From NCBI GenBank assembly GCA_963701015.1, contig OY969556.1:1364001-1428000 (forward strand): a stretch of DNA of 64,000 bases. Direction: 5' to 3'. The notes below the pieces were generated by a model, which searched no databases, had not been told where the DNA came from, and saw only the letters and a list, made by a program, of their open reading frames with translations. Position numbers and translations under genes: made by a program. Positions 61,207-64,000 of the stretch are shown piece by piece (positions within the stretch are counted from its first letter, which is position 1; every line of letters begins with the position of its first letter). Origin of the DNA: MFD09286-c1 sp963701015. Its GTDB lineage: Bacteria; Bacteroidota; Bacteroidia; Bacteroidales; DTGW01.

Positions 61207-62103
61207 ATGAAACACAGAATTATTGAAAAAAACAGCATGTATAAAAAGATGCTTCTTTTCTTTGCCAATCCGCTTAACATTGCTATTTGGACAACATTTA
61301 CGCGATTAGTGACCGAAATTGCCAATTTTGTTTCACTCAATACTGCATTGAATAATTATATCCAGCAGCACCAAGCCGATATAAAGGGTGTAACACAAAC
61401 AAAAAATGATGCATTTATGGCTATGGTATTGCTTATTGTAACGAAAGCCCAAAAAGCTTATGTTTGGGCGCTTGATACTGCCAATGACAACTTAGCCGAA
61501 ATTTTTGATATACAGAAAACGGATTTTACTGACCTGCCTGAAGCTACTGCTTATGCAAAAATTAAAAACGTACGTGATGCACTTAACGCAAATATAGCTT
61601 CAATGGCAAGTGTACAATTGGTTGCCGCCGATGTTACTGCTGTTAATGCAGCTATTACAGCCTATGAAAAAACCATAGGCACCACAGGTGTGGCACAATC
61701 ACATAAAACTGAAGGCCTACAGGGAATTGAAACTTTAATGCACCCCATTGACAAAAGTTTAGGCATAATTGATAACCTGATTATAAGTTCGTACTCGGCT
61801 GCCCATCCCGATTTGATAAAAGAATATTTGTTAAACCGTAATATTGATAAACTGCCTACGCACCACAGTGGTGTTTCTGCCCATATTACTGATGCCACAA
61901 CTGGGGCAGATTTGCAAGGGGCAATATTGGCTGTAAATGGCAAAACTACTACTTCGGATATTGACGGTATTGCTGAAATAATTAAAGTAAGACCTTCAAC
62001 TTATAATATAACGGTTGCACTTGCCGGCTATGCATCACAAACTATGAAAATAACCATTGAAAGAGGAAAAGTTACCGAACTTGAAATAAAGTTGGTGAAG
62101 TAA
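61207..62103 (+). CDS. hypothetical protein with carboxypeptidase-regulatory-like C-terminal domain
   Basis: A 298-residue protein. Residues 1-225 are mostly helical with four-helix-bundle character and no signal peptide. Residues 226-298 (VSAHITDATTGADLQGAILAVNGKTTTSDIDGIAEIIKVRPSTYNITVALAGYASQTM) form a carboxypeptidase-regulatory-like Ig module, usually an extracytoplasmic domain. I do not recognise the N-terminal family. It is flanked upstream by the repeat array and downstream by a GC-rich palindrome, and has no operon partner. Composition is less AT-rich than its neighbours. Exact start assumed at ATG 61207; another ATG lies at codon 12. Confidence 0.75.
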   Translation: MKHRIIEKNSMYKKMLLFFANPLNIAIWTTFTRLVTEIANFVSLNTALNNYIQQHQADIKGVTQTKNDAFMAMVLLIVTKAQKAYVWALDTANDNLAEIFDIQKTDFTDLPEATAYAKIKNVRDALNANIASMASVQLVAADVTAVNAAITAYEKTIGTTGVAQSHKTEGLQGIETLMHPIDKSLGIIDNLIISSYSAAHPDLIKEYLLNRNIDKLPTHHSGVSAHITDATTGADLQGAILAVNGKTTTSDIDGIAEIIKVRPSTYNITVALAGYASQTMKITIERGKVTELEIKLVK

Positions 62104-62118
62104 GAGGCCCCTCCCCAG

Positions 62119-62137
62119 CCCTCCCCGAAGGGGAGGG
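62119..62137. repeat. GC-rich intergenic palindrome
   Basis: CCCTCCCC (62119-62126) and GGGGAGGG (62130-62137) pair perfectly around GAA, 15 bases after the stop of the 298-residue gene. A second weaker hairpin CCCTG (62150-62154) / CAGGG (62161-62165) follows with TTTTG and may terminate transcription. This G/C block stands out in the AT-rich surroundings. Confidence 0.8.
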
Positions 62138-62292
62138 AGAAAAGTCAAGCCCTGTGAAAGCAGGGTTTTGTGTTTTCAATAGTTATAGAATGAATATAAT
62201 TGTTTAATTGATCTTCAACTATTTTATTTGCTAACACAAAAGTTAACGTTTAGCTTAGTTAACAAACATTCAAATCAAATTTATTTAATGGT

Positions 62293-63414
62293 TTAAATTA
62301 TTTGTGATTCAGGCTTTATACTGAATTTATTTATCCAAACTACCCATAATATGAATGTTAATATATACACAGGATAAGTAAATAAATTGTGAATCTCGAT
62401 AGGTAATTGGTAATAACCACCATGATTTACCAAATGAATATATACCAGAGCAACACGAATTGAATTTACAAGATAAATAATAAGAATGCCAGAAAGAATA
62501 AACCACAATTTATGAAACCAATTGCCGGAAAGTACAAAAACAAAAGCTGCAAATAATAACATTAAATCGATACCCAAACAAGCATCAGCCATATATACAG
62601 CTGTACCATAACCATAAATTGACCTGCCTGTAACATGTGAATAATAACCAAATAAAGAAGAAGTTGATTGAGAAATATGAAGGAGTGTTTGTGTTAAAAA
62701 TAATCCAGTACCTGGAATAAGATTGCTAAAAATTAATGTTTCAATTAAAAAACTTACAGCAAAAATTGCAATAAGTTTTTTAAACACTAAATTGGTTTCA
62801 CTAAGTGAGTAATTAATGAATGAGCCTAATTTAATTTTAATTGCCGGATATTTCTGCCAAAAAAAATATATAAGTAAAAGGGTCAATAAGTTTCTTATAA
62901 GCATTGAAAAATTGAAAATAATTCTAAAATATATACTATCTGTATACAATGACAAAAAAGAAATTCGAAAAATATTGTAAGTGAGAATAGTAAATAAGCC
63001 AATAAGTAAAAAATAAAATTTGACTTTACTATTTGCAGGCGTTATTAAACTAAAAAATATGATTATACAAATATGCTTGAGTGAATAATAAAAATAGTCA
63101 ATATGCAATGGAATATTAGAATTGGAATAAATATCAGATGTACTGTATTTGATAAAAGCTTTTATTCCAAATAAATGTAATAAATCTTTCGAAACAATTA
63201 GCAATAAACTACTATAGAGATGAATAAAATGATTATAAAAGTCAGCATTAAAACTATGTGTTATAATTCTGTTCCTAAAAATTGTATAAAAAACATAAGA
63301 AAAAGCAACAATCAAAAGATATGCATAAAATAAATTAATTTTATTAATCCATTTTATTTTAACAATATTTTGAAAATTAATTTTCAAAATTGTTTTTCTT
63401 TTTGTTTTTACCAA
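62293..63414 (-). CDS. exosortase/archaeosortase family protein
   Basis: A 373-residue polytopic membrane protein with about eight to nine helices. The exosortase catalytic triad is present in the C-terminal third: Cys279 in ADACLGIDLMLL, Arg320 in LVNSIRVALV, and His342 in IEIHNLFTYPVY. Exosortases cleave C-terminal sorting signals of exported proteins. The frame has no ATG near its beginning; TTG at 63414 or TTG at 63387 is the probable start, overlapping the end of the upstream 73-residue gene by up to 38 bases. The overlap strongly suggests that the neighbour is its substrate. Confidence 0.85.
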   Translation of the reverse strand: MVKTKRKTILKINFQNIVKIKWINKINLFYAYLLIVAFSYVFYTIFRNRIITHSFNADFYNHFIHLYSSLLLIVSKDLLHLFGIKAFIKYSTSDIYSNSNIPLHIDYFYYSLKHICIIIFFSLITPANSKVKFYFLLIGLFTILTYNIFRISFLSLYTDSIYFRIIFNFSMLIRNLLTLLLIYFFWQKYPAIKIKLGSFINYSLSETNLVFKKLIAIFAVSFLIETLIFSNLIPGTGLFLTQTLLHISQSTSSLFGYYSHVTGRSIYGYGTAVYMADACLGIDLMLLFAAFVFVLSGNWFHKLWFILSGILIIYLVNSIRVALVYIHLVNHGGYYQLPIEIHNLFTYPVYILTFILWVVWINKFSIKPESQII

Positions 63415-63598
63415 CTAGGTATGCAATTCCGGCACCCAATAAGAATGTAAGTATTCCTCCATCAATTGGAACTCCGGCACCACCTCCAACAGGAGGACCG
63501 CTAGGAAGGCCACCGGGGCCACCTGGTTGAGCAAAAATTGAAGTAGCATTAAGGACAATTATAAATACTATCCATAATATTTTAAATAATTTATCCAT
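63377..63598 (-). CDS. small exported protein with PID-type C-terminal sorting signal
   Basis: A 73-residue protein with a signal peptide (1-23, ending IFAQ), a Pro/Gly-rich linker (24-43), the tripeptide PID at 44-46, then a Gly-rich hydrophobic helix (about 47-63) and a basic end KNKKK. This tripartite tail is the layout of exosortase sorting signals, and PID-CTERM-like tails are known in Bacteroidota. After both cleavages only about 20-25 residues would remain. It lies immediately upstream of, and overlaps, the exosortase gene. Confidence 0.8.
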   Translation of the reverse strand: MDKLFKILWIVFIIVLNATSIFAQPGGPGGLPSGPPVGGGAGVPIDGGILTFLLGAGIAYLVGKNKKKNNFEN

Positions 63599-63661
63599 AC
63601 GTATAATTTAGTTATAAATTAAATTTCTTATCTATACCATTATAATGGTTGTTTCAAAATT

Positions 63662-64000
63662 TTATTTTATTACAATTTTATAATTCATTGTTTGCTTATT
63701 TGTTGTGACATTTACAATATAAACCGATTGTTTGAGGTTTAATAAAACCGGCCAGGAACTATTTCTACCCCAAGTTTCAAGTTTTCGGCCGTTCAAATCG
63801 TATAATGTTACAGTTTCAATTAATTCGTTTTGTGATGTTGTTATATACAATTGCTGTTGGGCTGTCCACACGTTTAATTTACTTATGCCAGTAGTGTAAA
63901 TGCCCAAAGCGGCATCGGCTTTGAAAACAATTTTAAACCTTGCCGAATCATCAGTTGGTGCAGCTTCAAATGTGTATAATAAACTATCCTTTATTTCTTG
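63662..64000 (-). CDS. C-terminal part of a T9SS-secreted protein (truncated by window edge)
   Basis: The open frame continues without a stop to the last base of the window, so this is the end of a larger gene. The visible 112 residues end with a type A sorting domain: SKLNVWTAQQQLYITTS, ETVTLYDLNGRKLETW, SVYIVNVTTNKQTMNYKIVIK. This directs type IX export. What precedes the domain cannot be seen. It is upstream of the PID-tail gene on the same strand, 63 bases apart. Confidence 0.8.
   Translation of the reverse strand, partial: QEIKDSLLYTFEAAPTDDSARFKIVFKADAALGIYTTGISKLNVWTAQQQLYITTSQNELIETVTLYDLNGRKLETWGRNSSWPVLLNLKQSVYIVNVTTNKQTMNYKIVIK

Noticed and set aside
1..64000. tRNA or rRNA genes
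   Set aside because: No cloverleaf-like T-loop motifs in coding-free gaps and no rRNA-like sequence was recognised; the AT-rich gaps are also mostly too short.

Overview
This is a strongly AT-rich window from a member of the Bacteroidota, probably Bacteroidales-like; I cannot name a genus. The evidence is a SusC/SusD pair, type IX secretion C-terminal domains, a Bacteroidota-style S1 protein, a C-terminal processing protease, TAnnTTTG-type -7 promoter elements, and start sites that mostly lack Shine-Dalgarno sequences. I see no tRNA, rRNA, CRISPR array or phage.

Layout. 0-9 kb: DEAD-box helicase, RNase HI, a small ArfA-like ORF with a terminator inside its reading frame, a frameshifted LTA-synthase-type membrane sulfatase, DUF721, recF, a peroxiredoxin and a POTRA/beta-barrel outer-membrane protein. 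9-16 kb: endonuclease III, a pair of exported proteins (a metallopeptidase-like protein that has lost its zinc ligands, and a papain-fold-like protein), a GH30 lipoprotein, malate dehydrogenase and a TPR histidine kinase. 16-28 kb: an overlapping DUF5063/exonuclease/rRNA-methyltransferase operon, then a minus-strand run of housekeeping genes (S41 protease, pnuC, ribosylnicotinamide kinase, guaA, RNase Z, rpsA). Scattered through that run are SiaB, two SiaC paralogues and a STAS protein, which look like a partner-switching module. 28-34 kb: sugar-nucleotide genes (UDP-glucose dehydrogenase, UDP-xylose synthase, rfbC, rfbD) and a phosphohexomutase.

34-53 kb is a polysaccharide-utilisation locus, best read as xyloglucan-directed: GH31, GH2, SusC, SusD, GH74, GH27 and a T9SS-secreted protein. 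Two almost identical IS1182-like copies in the same orientation split it and bracket GH74 and GH27. GH2 and GH27 each carry one single-base frameshift, as does the sulfatase at 3.2 kb.

53-57 kb: an ABC-2 transporter operon with a NEW3 protein. All three of its genes have consensus Shine-Dalgarno sites, unlike their neighbours. 57-60 kb: an arsenic operon (arsR, two arsenate reductases, arsM, acr3). 60-62 kb: a dense patch of intergenic repeats, comprising a 149-bp nested inverted repeat that can fold as a three-way junction, a 19 x 21-nt tandem array, and a GC-rich palindrome. 62-64 kb: an exosortase-family protein next to a 73-residue protein with a PID-type sorting tail, then the C-terminus of a T9SS cargo protein running off the window.

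The most notable candidate is the small ORF at 2467-2718. Its basic core resembles the ribosome-rescue factor ArfA, and a perfect terminator hairpin lies inside the frame before any stop codon. Most transcripts would therefore be non-stop, the arrangement known for the self-regulated rescue factors ArfA and BrfA.
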